Below are positions 46,190 through 54,921 of a DNA stretch of 64,000 nucleotides, piece after piece. Source of the stretch: Acinetobacter sp. ANC 4805 (GTDB lineage Bacteria > Pseudomonadota > Gammaproteobacteria > Pseudomonadales > Moraxellaceae); the NCBI RefSeq assembly GCF_022549495.1, contig NZ_JAKZGD010000001.1, positions 463,078 through 527,077 on the forward strand. Reading direction: 5' to 3'. Positions within the stretch are counted from its first letter, which is position 1; each line of letters opens with the position of its first letter. The position numbers and the translations under genes were made by a program. Below the pieces are notes generated by a model that did no database searches, had not been told where the DNA came from, and was given only the letters and a program-made list of their open reading frames with translations.

Positions 46190-47443
46190 GTGAGCTTCGA
46201 TCTCAGTGTTATTCCACATAAAAACATTATATTAGCGGTTACAGGCGGTATTGCTGCCTATAAAAGTGCGATTTTAGTCCGTCGTTTAAAAGACTTTGGT
46301 TTTGATGTCCGTGTCGTAATGACGCATGGCGCACAAGCATTTATTACCCCGCTGACTTTTCAAGCACTTTCAGGAAATCCTGTACATACCGAATTGCTTA
46401 ATCCTGAAGCAGAAGCAGGCATGGGACATATCGAATTGGCGCGTTGGGCTGATCTGATTCTCGTTGCACCTGCAAGTTGTGACAGCATTGCAAAATTTGC
46501 CAATGGTTTGGCTGATGATCTATTAAGCACTTTATATTTAGCAACCAAAGCACCTGTTTGGGTTGCGCCAGCCATGAATCAGCAAATGTGGGCAGCGAAA
46601 GCAACTCAGCGTAATCTGCAAACCTTAGTTGAAGATGGTGTACATGTGATTATGCCTGATGCAGGTGAGCAAGCATGTGGTGATGTTGGCTTAGGGCGTA
46701 TGCCTGAGCCTGAAGATTTAGCACGTCAAGTTGCCGCTTATTTTCATAAAGCACAACGTGCGATTGCTGAAAAGTTTGGTTTGTTGGCAGGTAAACGAGT
46801 CACGATCACTGCGGGGCCAACCCGAGAAGCAATCGATCCTGTTCGTTATATTTCAAATCATAGTACAGGTAAAATGGGCTTTTCACTGGCAGCGGCTTGT
46901 TATGCAGCAGGTGCTAAAGTGACCTTAGTTGCAGGTCCAGTCAGCTTGGATACACCGAATGGTGTGCAACGAATAAATGTTAGCTCTGCTATGCAAATGC
47001 TCGATGTCAGTATGAATCAGCTTAAAGAAGGTTGTGACATCTTTATTGCAACTGCGGCGGTTGCTGATTATCGCGTTGCTCAAGTCGCAGAACATAAGAT
47101 TAAAAAAGCAGGTGATGAACTTGCCGTTTCCTTGGTGAAGAACCCCGATATTGTGGCGACCATTGCTGAGCAACAACAACGTCCATTTATGGTGGGTTTT
47201 GCGGCTGAAACACAAAATGTTGAGCAATATGCAGCAGGAAAATTAGTCGCTAAAAAACTGGATATGATTGCTTGTAATGACGTGTCACGTCCAGATATTG
47301 GTTTTGCTTCAGATGAAAATGCGATGACAGTTTTCTTTGCGCAATCGTACCATATGGAAAAGCGTGAATTAGAGAAAGCGTCTAAACAGGAAATCTCACA
47401 GCAATTGGTTGAAGCAATTCACGATGCTTTAGTGCATCCATGA
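46190..47443 (+). CDS. coaBC: CoaBC: phosphopantothenoylcysteine decarboxylase/synthetase
   Basis: A 417-residue bifunctional coenzyme A biosynthesis enzyme. The N-terminal flavin decarboxylase (CoaC) has LAVTGGIAAYKS, APASCDSIAKFANG, PAMNQQMW and the GDVGLGRMPEP loop. The C-terminal synthetase (CoaB, from about residue 200) has ITAGPTREAIDPVRYISNHSTGKMG and FIATAAVADYR. The frame starts with GTG at 46190, and AAGG lies about 11 bases upstream; no nearer ATG keeps the LAVTGG strand. Confidence 0.95.
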   Translation: MSFDLSVIPHKNIILAVTGGIAAYKSAILVRRLKDFGFDVRVVMTHGAQAFITPLTFQALSGNPVHTELLNPEAEAGMGHIELARWADLILVAPASCDSIAKFANGLADDLLSTLYLATKAPVWVAPAMNQQMWAAKATQRNLQTLVEDGVHVIMPDAGEQACGDVGLGRMPEPEDLARQVAAYFHKAQRAIAEKFGLLAGKRVTITAGPTREAIDPVRYISNHSTGKMGFSLAAACYAAGAKVTLVAGPVSLDTPNGVQRINVSSAMQMLDVSMNQLKEGCDIFIATAAVADYRVAQVAEHKIKKAGDELAVSLVKNPDIVATIAEQQQRPFMVGFAAETQNVEQYAAGKLVAKKLDMIACNDVSRPDIGFASDENAMTVFFAQSYHMEKRELEKASKQEISQQLVEAIHDALVHP

Positions 47444-47454
47444 TCAGTCAATCC

Positions 47455-47489
47455 ATGAGTCGTGATGTAAGGTCACGATTCATTTTTAG
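47455..47489 (+). terminator. Terminator of coaBC
   Basis: Eleven-base arms (47455-47465 and 47473-47483, one G-U pair) followed by TTTTTA. The second arm overlaps the end of the convergent gene. Confidence 0.7.
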
Positions 47490-47961
47490 ATTTACATAGA
47501 TAAAACCATGCGAAGCCACCAACAAGAATGGCACAAATACAGCTATAAAAAATTACGGAATAGGGAACTAGACCGAGTAGGGGATTTTTCAAAATCCATG
47601 GATAAAACCAATAAACATCATGGTGCATGAATGCATCTAAGAGAATGTGACTAAAACTGCCGATATAGGCACTGATCGCCGCTGTTCTCCATGAGATGCT
47701 CCAATTTCTATCGTTTAAAATGGATCGTGATAGCCATTGACTGATTGGCTTACCAATCAATAGCGCAATACTCCCAATCAGTGTCGCACCAATTAGATTA
47801 TGTGTGTGAAGATGAAGATATTGCCAACCGTAAATCAAACCCAATAAAGGCTCTATATCCATAAGCACTTGCGTACCTGCAAAAATCATCAAACTAAAAC
47901 GCTGCTGTCCAACTGCTTTGCAGCAAGCCCCAAGGCCCAAATGTAAGGGTGTAAATGGCAT
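47473..47961 (-). CDS. DUF4184-like membrane protein
   Basis: A 162-residue membrane protein with four hydrophobic segments. It starts MPFTPLHLGLG, the opening of the DUF4184/YdjM-like group of putative metal-dependent membrane hydrolases. Conserved-looking histidines (HLHTHNLIGATL, SHILLDAFMHHDVYW) and acidic residues could bind a metal. Function is unknown. It converges on coaBC. Confidence 0.75.
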   Translation of the reverse strand: MPFTPLHLGLGACCKAVGQQRFSLMIFAGTQVLMDIEPLLGLIYGWQYLHLHTHNLIGATLIGSIALLIGKPISQWLSRSILNDRNWSISWRTAAISAYIGSFSHILLDAFMHHDVYWFYPWILKNPLLGLVPYSVIFYSCICAILVGGFAWFYLCKSKNES

Positions 47962-48297
47962 TCTGTTCTCTCTTATTCTTGTGATTTAGATGTGTGACAT
48001 CATAAAGCAGTAAGCAAAGCCATGAATAGCTTCGTTCAAAGGATCAATTCATGGTCAGTCTGTTGTCGATGCAGAGCAATAACATGGTTTGAGTTGTTTT
48101 AAGCAATCATGCAATGCATGGTTGAAATGTCAACAGAATGGAATAATTTGGTTAACCTTTTCATCAAAGTGCAACGAACTGATAGCATTTTTTATGTATG
48201 CTAAAGCAGCGTAACAATTATATGCATTCGAGCGAACATTCGATCTCTTTGCATATGATCAATCAACCCTAGCCACAGTTTTTGATAGGATATCCTG
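47962..48297. other. Spacer upstream of the cytochrome b562 gene
   Basis: 336 bp with no supported gene. AGGATATC just before 48298 is the ribosome-binding region of the cytochrome gene. A GCAATGCATGG palindromic patch occurs near 48112-48122. No clear promoter pair was picked out. Confidence 0.35.
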
Positions 48298-48675
48298 ATG
48301 ATTAAAAAAACTTTAGCCACCGTTATGATGTTGTCTTCTTTTGCGTTTAGCAGCACCGTTATGGCTGCTGGTCTATCTGATGATATGAAAGCATTAGGTA
48401 AAAACTATAAAGCGTTTAACCAAGCTGAAAACCCACAAGCGGCGACAACGGCTTTAAATAATATGCGTACTGCCGCAGTGCATTCAAAACAATATAAATT
48501 GGCAGCGAATACGACGGATAAAGTCGCAACTTCAAGCGTTTTATTTGATCAAATTATTGTTGAGATTGATAAGGCTAAAGTGCTTGTGCAAGCAGGTAAA
48601 TTAGATGAAGCGAAGAAACAAGGTAAAAAAATTGCTGAGTTACGTGATCAAGGGCATAAATACTACACGCACTGA
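48298..48675 (+). CDS. cybC: Cytochrome b562 family protein
   Basis: A 125-residue periplasmic protein with a signal peptide ending VMAAG (about residue 23) and a predicted four-helix bundle. The methionine of GLSDDMKALG corresponds to haem ligand Met7 of E. coli cytochrome b562, and the histidine of RDQGHKYY near the C terminus to His102. Overall length (mature about 102) agrees. The haem is bound without thioether links in this family, since no CxxCH is present. A role in electron transfer is assumed rather than shown. Confidence 0.85.
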   Translation: MIKKTLATVMMLSSFAFSSTVMAAGLSDDMKALGKNYKAFNQAENPQAATTALNNMRTAAVHSKQYKLAANTTDKVATSSVLFDQIIVEIDKAKVLVQAGKLDEAKKQGKKIAELRDQGHKYYTH

Positions 48676-48759
48676 TCTTATTATCAGATTCAGCATTGCT
48701 AGAGTTATTGATTGGCAATCTCGTGTGATCGGCTAAAGTCGTTTTGTGATCTTTATATA

Positions 48760-48791
48760 AAAAGCTGCGCTTAAATGAGGGCAGCTTTTTT
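48760..48791 (+). terminator. Terminator of the cytochrome b562 gene
   Basis: Nine-base arms AAAAGCTGC/GCAGCTTTT and a run of T, 85 bases after the stop. Confidence 0.75.
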
Positions 48792-48898
48792 ATGTATGGT
48801 TGATGGTTGAGCATACACAGGTTAGATTGAGCATGATTCAGATTTTCACTGCATTCTAAAATTGATACAGTGAAAATGTGAATGATGAGAGGTGGTCT

Positions 48899-49741
48899 AT
48901 GTCCTCACAGCAACATTATCAACGGATTGCTCAAGCAATTACTTATATTCAGCAAAATTTTCAGCAGCAGCCACAACTTGATGAGGTGGCAGCTCATATT
49001 CATTTGAGCCCAGCACATTTCCAGCGTTTGTTTACGGAATGGGTGGGGACAAGCCCCAAGAAGTTTTTGCAATATACCAGTATTGAATATGCCAAGCAGA
49101 TTTTGAAACAAGAACAGGGCAGTGTTTTTGATGCAACCTTTGCCACAGGTTTATCGAGTACCAGTCGATTACACGATCTTTTTCTTCAGATTGAAGGAAT
49201 GACTCCTGCTGAATATAAAAATGGTGGTGCAGCTTTAACGATTTCTTATCAATTTGCAGAAACTTTGTTTGGTGGCGTCTTGGTCGCTTCAACATCCAAG
49301 GGAATTTGTGCTTTAACATTTGTGGAAAATCCAACAGAAGCTTTACAGCATTTAAAAGCACAATTTCCTAAAGCAAAGTTTGTCGCTCAATCAGATTCAC
49401 TTCAGCAAAGTGCTTTGGCACTGTTCCAAACAGATCAAAATCAATTGGCTAAAATTAAATTACATTTAAAAGGAACAGCGTTTCAGTTGAAGGTTTGGCA
49501 ATCTTTGCTCAAAATTCCAATGGGTCAACTCACGACTTATGGGGAATTGGCGAAAGTGATTGATCATCCGAAAGCCGCGCGTGCGGTGGGTACTGCAATT
49601 GGCAGTAATCCCGTGGCTTTTCTGATTCCCTGTCATCGTGTGATTCAAGCTACAGGTGCATTGGGTGGATATGAGTGGGGACAAGTGAGGAAAACGGCAA
49701 TGATTGCATGGGAGGGTGTTCATAGTCATGCAACTATTTGA
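48899..49741 (+). CDS. Ada-like AraC-type regulator/O6-methylguanine-DNA methyltransferase
   Basis: A 280-residue protein corresponding to Ada without its N-terminal zinc phosphotriester domain. Residues about 5-100 are an AraC-type DNA-binding domain (LDEVAAHIHLSPAHFQRLFTEWVG, TSPKKFLQYTSIEYAKQIL). Residues about 190-278 are the methyltransferase, with active-site cysteine in FLIPCHRVIQ and GLGGYEWG-like end. The ATG at 48899 follows AGAGGTGG; a GTG 21 bases earlier is also in frame. It overlaps the alkB-like gene by 14 bases, so the two repair genes are coupled. Confidence 0.9.
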   Translation: MSSQQHYQRIAQAITYIQQNFQQQPQLDEVAAHIHLSPAHFQRLFTEWVGTSPKKFLQYTSIEYAKQILKQEQGSVFDATFATGLSSTSRLHDLFLQIEGMTPAEYKNGGAALTISYQFAETLFGGVLVASTSKGICALTFVENPTEALQHLKAQFPKAKFVAQSDSLQQSALALFQTDQNQLAKIKLHLKGTAFQLKVWQSLLKIPMGQLTTYGELAKVIDHPKAARAVGTAIGSNPVAFLIPCHRVIQATGALGGYEWGQVRKTAMIAWEGVHSHATI

Positions 49742-50333
49742 TATTGAAGCTGATCCAACGCATAACTATTTACCTTATGATGGTACGGTACAGTACTACG
49801 GTAAAGTCATTCCCCATTTGTCTGCCGATGATTATCTTGATAAATTGCTGCAAAACATTGCATGGGAAAATGATCAGGCAATCATTTTTGGGCGCAAAAT
49901 TATTACCAAAAGAAAAGTGGCTTGGTATGGTGATCAGGCATTTGAATATACCTATTCAAATATCCATAAATACGCATTACCTTGGACAAAAGAATTACTC
50001 GAATTAAAAGTACTTGTCGAAAGCTTAACAGGTGAATCATTCAACTCATGTCTGCTCAATCTTTATCATACAGGTGAAGAGGGCATGGCTTGGCATAGTG
50101 ATGATGAAACAGATCTTAAGCGAGATGGTGCCATCGCTTCACTCAGTTTTGGTGCAGAGCGGAAGTTCGCCTTTAAACATAAACAAAGTAAAGAAAAAGT
50201 AGAGTTGTATTTAGAGCATGGTAGCTTATTGGTGATGAAAGACACCACGCAGACCTACTGGTTGCATCGCTTGCCACCGACCAAAAAAGTCAGTACTGCA
50301 CGGGTTAACCTAACGTTTAGAACGATTGTTTAA
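49728..50333 (+). CDS. alkB: AlkB-type Fe(II)/2-oxoglutarate DNA dealkylase
   Basis: A 201-residue dioxygenase that oxidatively removes alkyl groups from bases. Iron ligands are in MAWHSDDE (HxD) and YWLHRLPP, and the 2-oxoglutarate arginines in RVNLTFR at the C terminus. FNSCLLNLYHTGEEGM is the typical substrate-side strand. It begins inside the Ada-like gene, so it is probably part of the same adaptive alkylation response. Confidence 0.92.
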   Translation: MQLFDIEADPTHNYLPYDGTVQYYGKVIPHLSADDYLDKLLQNIAWENDQAIIFGRKIITKRKVAWYGDQAFEYTYSNIHKYALPWTKELLELKVLVESLTGESFNSCLLNLYHTGEEGMAWHSDDETDLKRDGAIASLSFGAERKFAFKHKQSKEKVELYLEHGSLLVMKDTTQTYWLHRLPPTKKVSTARVNLTFRTIV

Positions 50334-50351
50334 TCTGCATTTCGCAAACAA

Positions 50352-50379
50352 AAAAAGGACTGAAAAATCAGTCCTTTTT
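50352..50379. terminator. Bidirectional terminator between alkB and secB
   Basis: Twelve-base arms AAAAAGGACTGA/TCAGTCCTTTTT with a 4-base loop. Confidence 0.85.
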
Positions 50380-50413
50380 AACTCATCCTACCTTGCGCTG
50401 CTACAGTCACAGC

Positions 50414-50447
50414 TCCCTCTCTTTGTTAAAGAAGGGCTAGGGGAAAT
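50414..50447 (+). repeat. Short degenerate palindromic repeat, copy 2
   Basis: TCCCTCTCTTT and AAAGAAGGG form an imperfect stem, followed by CTAGGGGAAATT. It matches the plan of the unit at 9669-9704 and again lies between genes. Confidence 0.4.
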
Positions 50448-50450
50448 TAC

Positions 50451-50909
50451 TTATGCTTGACCTTGTACGTCTGCATCCGCTTGTAAACGTTGCATGTTCG
50501 CTTCGAACTCAGCATCAAAGTTAATTGGTGTAAGTAACAATTGTGGGAAGCTACCTTTAGTTACTAAATCATTTACAGATTCGCGTAAGAAAGGGAACAA
50601 GATATTTGGGCAGTATGCACCTAAGATGTAAGGAAGACGGTCTTCTTCTACACCATCAATAAGGAAAATACCTGATTGAGTTACATCAACGATGAACGCA
50701 GTTTCATTTTCATTATTTGCTTGAACCACAACTTTTAAAGACACTTCATAGTGTGTTGGATCAATTTTTTCTGCTGAAGAAGATAAATTGATGTTGAGTT
50801 CTGGCTGCCATTGTTTAGTAAATACTTGCGCACCAGGAACCTCAAAAGAAATGTCTTTTGTATAAATACGTTCTAACGCGAGTTGTGGTTGAACTTGTTC
50901 TTCGCTCAT
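50451..50909 (-). CDS. secB: Protein-export chaperone SecB
   Basis: A 152-residue tetrameric chaperone that keeps preproteins unfolded and hands them to SecA. It has [23 protein letters not shown] N-terminal strands ([12 protein letters not shown], residues about 11-22) and [23 protein letters not shown], the SecB signature. Length is normal. Downstream of grxC as in many gammaproteobacteria. Confidence 0.96.
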   Translation of the reverse strand: MSEEQVQPQLALERIYTKDISFEVPGAQVFTKQWQPELNINLSSSAEKIDPTHYEVSLKVVVQANNENETAFIVDVTQSGIFLIDGVEEDRLPYILGAYCPNILFPFLRESVNDLVTKGSFPQLLLTPINFDAEFEANMQRLQADADVQGQA

Positions 50910-50936
50910 TGTTTTTCCTTAAATCTTGGAGTGTTG

Positions 50937-51197
50937 TTAAGCTAATAATTGGTCGAGTTTACCTTCATGCTCTAAAGCATAAAGTTGATCAAAACCACCG
51001 ATAAATTGATCTTTGATAAAAATTTGAGGCACTGTACGATGATTGGTACGTTGCATTAACTCAATACGAACTTCAGGGGCTTCGTTGGAAAGATTAATTT
51101 CTTTATAAGCAACGCCTTTACGCTCCAATAATTGTTTTGCGCGTACGCAATATGGACAAGAAAGCGTTGAATAAATTGTGACGTTTGAGGTTGTCAT
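50937..51197 (-). CDS. grxC: Glutaredoxin 3
   Basis: An 86-residue thioredoxin-fold oxidoreductase with the dithiol active site SCPYCVRA (about residues 14-21), the cis-proline in HRTVPQIFI and the glutathione-binding GGFDQLYAL. It reduces disulfides with glutathione. Part of the rhodanese-grxC-secB transcript. Confidence 0.95.
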   Translation of the reverse strand: MTTSNVTIYSTLSCPYCVRAKQLLERKGVAYKEINLSNEAPEVRIELMQRTNHRTVPQIFIKDQFIGGFDQLYALEHEGKLDQLLA

Positions 51198-51208
51198 TTC
51201 TTCTCTCC

Positions 51209-51625
51209 TTAAGCTTTGGTTTTGCTTTTCACTAAAGGTAAGCCTTGAGCTTTCCAGTTGCTAATACCACCATCTAAACGATAGCTGTCAGCATGCGCAA
51301 CTTTTTGTAATGCAGAGCCTGCGACTTGCCCTAAGTTACAAATAAAAACCAACGGACGATCACTTGCTTTTAACTCATCAACATGACTTGTGATTTGGCT
51401 GTATGGAATGTTGCGACTACCACTGATATGACCATCACGGAAATCTTTTGCATCACGTAAATCGATCAAAATCGCATTTTTTGCTTTCACCAAAATACCG
51501 AGTGATTGTGGTGAAATTTTACGACCATTGCGTTGCCCTTCTAAAATAAAGAACAACACAACTAATACGCCGAGCGCACCAAACAAGAAGGGGTGATTCC
51601 CCATAAACTCTAACCAGCGTTCCAC
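51209..51625 (-). CDS. Membrane-anchored rhodanese-like protein (YibN type)
   Basis: A 138-residue protein: one N-terminal membrane helix (about residues 12-28) followed by a rhodanese domain (ILIDLRDAKDFRDGHISGSRNIPYS). The active-site loop is FICNLGQVAGSA, retaining the cysteine but not the usual CxxGxR form. The order yibN-grxC-secB is the same as in E. coli, where YibN is membrane-bound. A 11-base gap to grxC supports one operon. Confidence 0.88.
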   Translation of the reverse strand: MERWLEFMGNHPFLFGALGVLVVLFFILEGQRNGRKISPQSLGILVKAKNAILIDLRDAKDFRDGHISGSRNIPYSQITSHVDELKASDRPLVFICNLGQVAGSALQKVAHADSYRLDGGISNWKAQGLPLVKSKTKA

Positions 51626-51719
51626 AAGTCACCTAAAGTTAAAATCAAAATTGATCCTGAGTATAACTTATCTCTATGGTGATCAAAAATCTTAGTTCAA
51701 GGGCAAAACTTCAAGAAAA

Positions 51720-52778
51720 CTAACTTTTTTGCTGTGCTTCCTGAATTTCATCTAACAAACGCAGATAGCTGTCTAAACGACGTGGTAAAACTTCACCTGC
51801 GTCAACGGCTTGTTTTAAGGCGCAATTTTTTTCATGGGTATGGGTGCAGTTGCGGAACTGGCACAGTCCTAAATGTGTCTCGATATCAGGAAAACCAGCC
51901 CGAACTTTCTCTAAACTGAGATGCCAAAGTCCAAATTCACGAATACCAGGGGAATCAATTAATGCACCATTTGTTCCAAATTTGATCAAACGGGTTGAGG
52001 TTGTTGTATGCTGACCGAGCGCTGAGTTCTCAGAAATGATATTGGTTTTCTGTGCTGCATCAGGAACAATGGTATTAATGAGTGAGCTTTTTCCAACACC
52101 AGACTGTCCAACGAAAGCTACTGTTTCGTTATCTAAGCGTGCTGAAAGTGCCGATAAGTCACCTTGAGAATGGCAAATCAGCGTTTCATAACCCAATGCT
52201 TCATATTCGCCGAGTAGCGTCAGAATTGGATCATTTTCGGTGAGTAAGTCTGATTTATTCAGTACCAATAAGGCTGGAATATTGGCATCGGCACAGGCAA
52301 CTAGATAGCGGTCAATCAATGTAGGTGCAGGCTCTGGCAAAGGCGCGAATACAATCACGATCAAACTAATATTAGCTGCGACTGGTTTGACTTTGTGATA
52401 ACGGTCAGGGCGAGTCAACAATGATTGTCTTGGATAAATCGCCGTAATAATGCCTAAACCTGTGTTCGGATCAGCTTGCCATTTGACCCGATCACCTGTA
52501 ACCAAGAGTTCTAAATTGGTGCGAGTATGACAGCGCCAAATGCTGTCTAATTCGATTGGTTTCCAGAAAGGTTCTGGTTCACCTTCAGCGATCTGTGGTT
52601 TTTCAGGGTGCTGTTCAGGCACAGATAAAGCTTGTACTTCGAGTTGGCGACCATAATGCTGAACAACCAGTCCATCTAGATCTTGTGATGTATCAATGTC
52701 GTCTTGACGTGATTTATGCTGTTTCTCAATACGACGTTGCTGTTGTTCGGTTAAACGACGCTTACGAATTAAAGCCAT
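51720..52778 (-). CDS. rsgA: Ribosome small-subunit assembly GTPase RsgA
   Basis: A 352-residue circularly permuted GTPase needed for late 30S maturation. An N-terminal OB fold is followed by the motifs in permuted order: VLNKSDLL (G4), GQSGVGKSSLIN (G1) and IDSPGIREFGLW (G3). A C-terminal zinc domain follows with CQFRNCTHTHEKNCALKQA. A basic N terminus (KRRLTEQQQRRIEKQHK) could bind RNA. It is divergent from orn, a common pairing. Confidence 0.96.
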   Translation of the reverse strand: MALIRKRRLTEQQQRRIEKQHKSRQDDIDTSQDLDGLVVQHYGRQLEVQALSVPEQHPEKPQIAEGEPEPFWKPIELDSIWRCHTRTNLELLVTGDRVKWQADPNTGLGIITAIYPRQSLLTRPDRYHKVKPVAANISLIVIVFAPLPEPAPTLIDRYLVACADANIPALLVLNKSDLLTENDPILTLLGEYEALGYETLICHSQGDLSALSARLDNETVAFVGQSGVGKSSLINTIVPDAAQKTNIISENSALGQHTTTSTRLIKFGTNGALIDSPGIREFGLWHLSLEKVRAGFPDIETHLGLCQFRNCTHTHEKNCALKQAVDAGEVLPRRLDSYLRLLDEIQEAQQKS

Positions 52779-52901
52779 TCATGTCCCAAAAATCCACACT
52801 TTGAAGATCGCAAAAATAGCATGAAGCCAGCATAGAATTACAGCCAAGATGTAATTAATTTGCTACTATTGATGTTTTTAAGCCCTTTAGAATCGCTATT
52901 T

Positions 52902-53456
52902 ATGAGCAGCACCCCAGATACACGATTAATTTGGATTGACCTTGAAATGACAGGTCTTGATACTGATAACGACAAGATTATTGAAATCGCAACAATTATT
53001 ACAGACGATAACCTTAATATTTTAGCTGAAGGCCCTGTTTTAGCAGTGCATCAATCTGATCTCATTTTAAATGCAATGGATGAGTGGAATACCAAGCAAC
53101 ATGGTCAATCTGGTCTGATTGAACGTGTACGCCGTAGTAAATTAAAGGCGCAAGATGTAGAACAGCAAACACTTGAGTTCTTAAAAAAGTGGGTGAACCC
53201 AAAATCATCACCAATGTGTGGTAACTCAATTTGCCAAGACCGCCGTTTCTTACATCGTTTAATGCCAGAGCTTGAACAGTTCTTCCATTACCGTAATTTG
53301 GATGTTTCTTCAGTAAAAGAATTGGCAAAACGCTGGAGACCTGAAATTATGAGCGGTTTAAAGAAAAATGCATCGCATTTAGCAATGGATGATATCCGTG
53401 ACTCGATTGCTGAATTAAAATACTATCGTGAATACTTTTTTATTATGAATCATTGA
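52902..53456 (+). CDS. orn: Oligoribonuclease
   Basis: A 184-residue DEDDh 3'-5' exonuclease that degrades dinucleotides and other very short RNAs, including pGpG from c-di-GMP breakdown. Catalytic acidic motif [18 protein letters not shown] is at the start, and the terminal His/Asp in [15 protein letters not shown] use the ATG at 52902 ([10 protein letters not shown]); the frame is open 14 codons further upstream. It is essential in many gammaproteobacteria. Confidence 0.96.
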   Translation: MSSTPDTRLIWIDLEMTGLDTDNDKIIEIATIITDDNLNILAEGPVLAVHQSDLILNAMDEWNTKQHGQSGLIERVRRSKLKAQDVEQQTLEFLKKWVNPKSSPMCGNSICQDRRFLHRLMPELEQFFHYRNLDVSSVKELAKRWRPEIMSGLKKNASHLAMDDIRDSIAELKYYREYFFIMNH

Positions 53457-53511
53457 GATAATGAGTGGTAATTAAAGGATAGCAGTTTACAAGCACTCCA
53501 TAGAAATCGAA

Positions 53512-53543
53512 AAAAGAGTCTCTTTATAGGGACTCTTTTTTTG
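53512..53543 (+). terminator. Terminator of orn
   Basis: AAAAGAGTC/GACTCTTTT arms with a 10-base loop and a T run, about 55 bases after the stop. A second hairpin, AGCTACTTTTT/AAAAAGTAGCT, follows at 53549-53577. Confidence 0.8.
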
Positions 53544-53640
53544 TTTGTAGCTACTTTTTGTTAAGAAAAAAGTAGCTTTATAGGCTTATTCTCAAGAAGC
53601 TGAAGATATTGGGTACTCATTCAGTTCTATGAGAAAGAGA

Positions 53641-53668
53641 AAACCGAGTTAATTACTTAACTCGGTTT
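53641..53668 (-). terminator. Terminator of the first DUF2147 gene
   Basis: Twelve-base arms AAACCGAGTTAA/TTAACTCGGTTT with a 4-base loop, 43 bases after the stop of the minus-strand gene. Confidence 0.75.
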
Positions 53669-53710
53669 TACATGCAAATATGATTAAGTTATTTAGAAAG
53701 CAAATCTAAC

Positions 53711-54154
53711 TTAGTTGACTCGAATCCAGATCTGGCTACGACCCAATACGGATACGCCAACATAGCCTCGTAAATGTAAGCGTTGTCCATTGTTACTTAA
53801 TTTTGCCGCAAGACTATACATACGACCACTGTTTGGATCTAGAATTTTTCCACCTGCATAAGACAAGTCTTTTTTATGCTTTAACTTAGTAATCACGTTT
53901 AAGCCCAAGATCGGCTTGTTAGTGTAAGGGGCAGGACAACCTGTACAGAATTCCTTTGGTATATATCCTGTACGCGGTGTAATTTTAGTAATTTTACCAA
54001 TATATGTTCCATCAGCTTCTTTGGTAATCTCAACTTGTCCTTTCGGCGCTCCTGTTACATCGTCAACGCTTTGCCAAGTACCTGTGATATCTTGTGCGAA
54101 AGTCAGATGGCTAAGACTAAATAATAAGAAGAACGTAATAAGTTTTGTGTACAT
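53711..54154 (-). CDS. DUF2147 exported protein, paralogue 1
   Basis: A 147-residue protein with a signal peptide ending TFA (about residue 20) and a DUF2147 beta-barrel domain: DITGTWQSVDDVTGAPKGQVEI, GKITKITPRTG, CTGCPAPYTNKPILGL, GGKILDPNSGRMYS and LRGYVGVSVLGRSQIWIR. Two cysteines (CxxC) could form a disulfide. The family is periplasmic, often repeated in Acinetobacter, and of unknown function. It is very similar to the next gene. Confidence 0.88.
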   Translation of the reverse strand: MYTKLITFFLLFSLSHLTFAQDITGTWQSVDDVTGAPKGQVEITKEADGTYIGKITKITPRTGYIPKEFCTGCPAPYTNKPILGLNVITKLKHKKDLSYAGGKILDPNSGRMYSLAAKLSNNGQRLHLRGYVGVSVLGRSQIWIRVN

Positions 54155-54286
54155 GTCTAAGCTACTCAGCCACTATTATTGTCTCTCTATTATTTCGGAT
54201 TTTTAATCCTAGATTCAATCATTATTTTACAATTGTGTATTTTTTTAATAATTGAAATTTCAAGGAATTTTTTTAAAATTTAATAA

Positions 54287-54324
54287 AAAAACACCCTTAA
54301 TTCTGAAAGAAATAAAGGTGTTTT
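54287..54324 (-). terminator. Terminator of the second DUF2147 gene
   Basis: Eight-base arms AAAACACC/GGTGTTTT around a 22-base partly pairable loop, flanked by A and T tracts, between the two paralogues. Confidence 0.6.
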
Positions 54325-54390
54325 ATAGTGCTAAACCGTGATCAATTTGATCTAATATAGATGGTCGGCGCGATGATATCGTTTTAAAAA

Positions 54391-54837
54391 TTATTCATCG
54401 CGAATCCAGATTTGATTACGGCCTAATACCGATACGCCAACATAGCCACGCAAATGTAAGCGTTTGCCATTAGAGCTCAATTTGGCTTTCATACTATAAA
54501 CTTTGCCTGAATTTGGATCTAAAATACGACCATTAACATAGTTCAGACCTTCAGCATGTTTTAGACCTGTCATCACATCTAAGCCTAAAATAGGTTTATT
54601 GGTATATGGTGCTGGACAGTCTACACATGTTTCTTTTGGTGTGTAACCCGCACGTGGGGTAATCTTTACGATTTTACCAACATAAGCACCATTCGCTTCT
54701 TTACGAATTTCGACTAAAGCTTTTGGCGCTCCTGTTTTGTCATCAATACTTTGCCACATACCTGTAATATCTTCTGCAAAGGTAAAACTACTCATTACAG
54801 ATAAAATCAACGCACCGAATAATTGTTTGCCCATCAT
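54391..54837 (-). CDS. DUF2147 exported protein, paralogue 2
   Basis: A 148-residue protein with the same plan as its neighbour: signal peptide ending SFTFA, DITGMWQSIDDKTGAPKALVEI, CVDCPAPYTNKPILGL, ILDPNSGKVYS and LRGYVGVSVLGRNQIWIR. I start at the ATG at 54837, which has AAAGGA upstream, instead of an ATG 30 bases earlier. Tandem position and long identical stretches indicate a local duplication followed by divergence. Each copy has its own terminator, so they may be controlled separately. Confidence 0.87.
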   Translation of the reverse strand: MMGKQLFGALILSVMSSFTFAEDITGMWQSIDDKTGAPKALVEIRKEANGAYVGKIVKITPRAGYTPKETCVDCPAPYTNKPILGLDVMTGLKHAEGLNYVNGRILDPNSGKVYSMKAKLSSNGKRLHLRGYVGVSVLGRNQIWIRDE

Positions 54838-54921
54838 TAAAAATCCTTTTAACGTTTGAATCTCCATTATGTAGGATTTATGACAACCAGTTCAATATTT
54901 ATGTGTTATTTGAGAAAAAAA

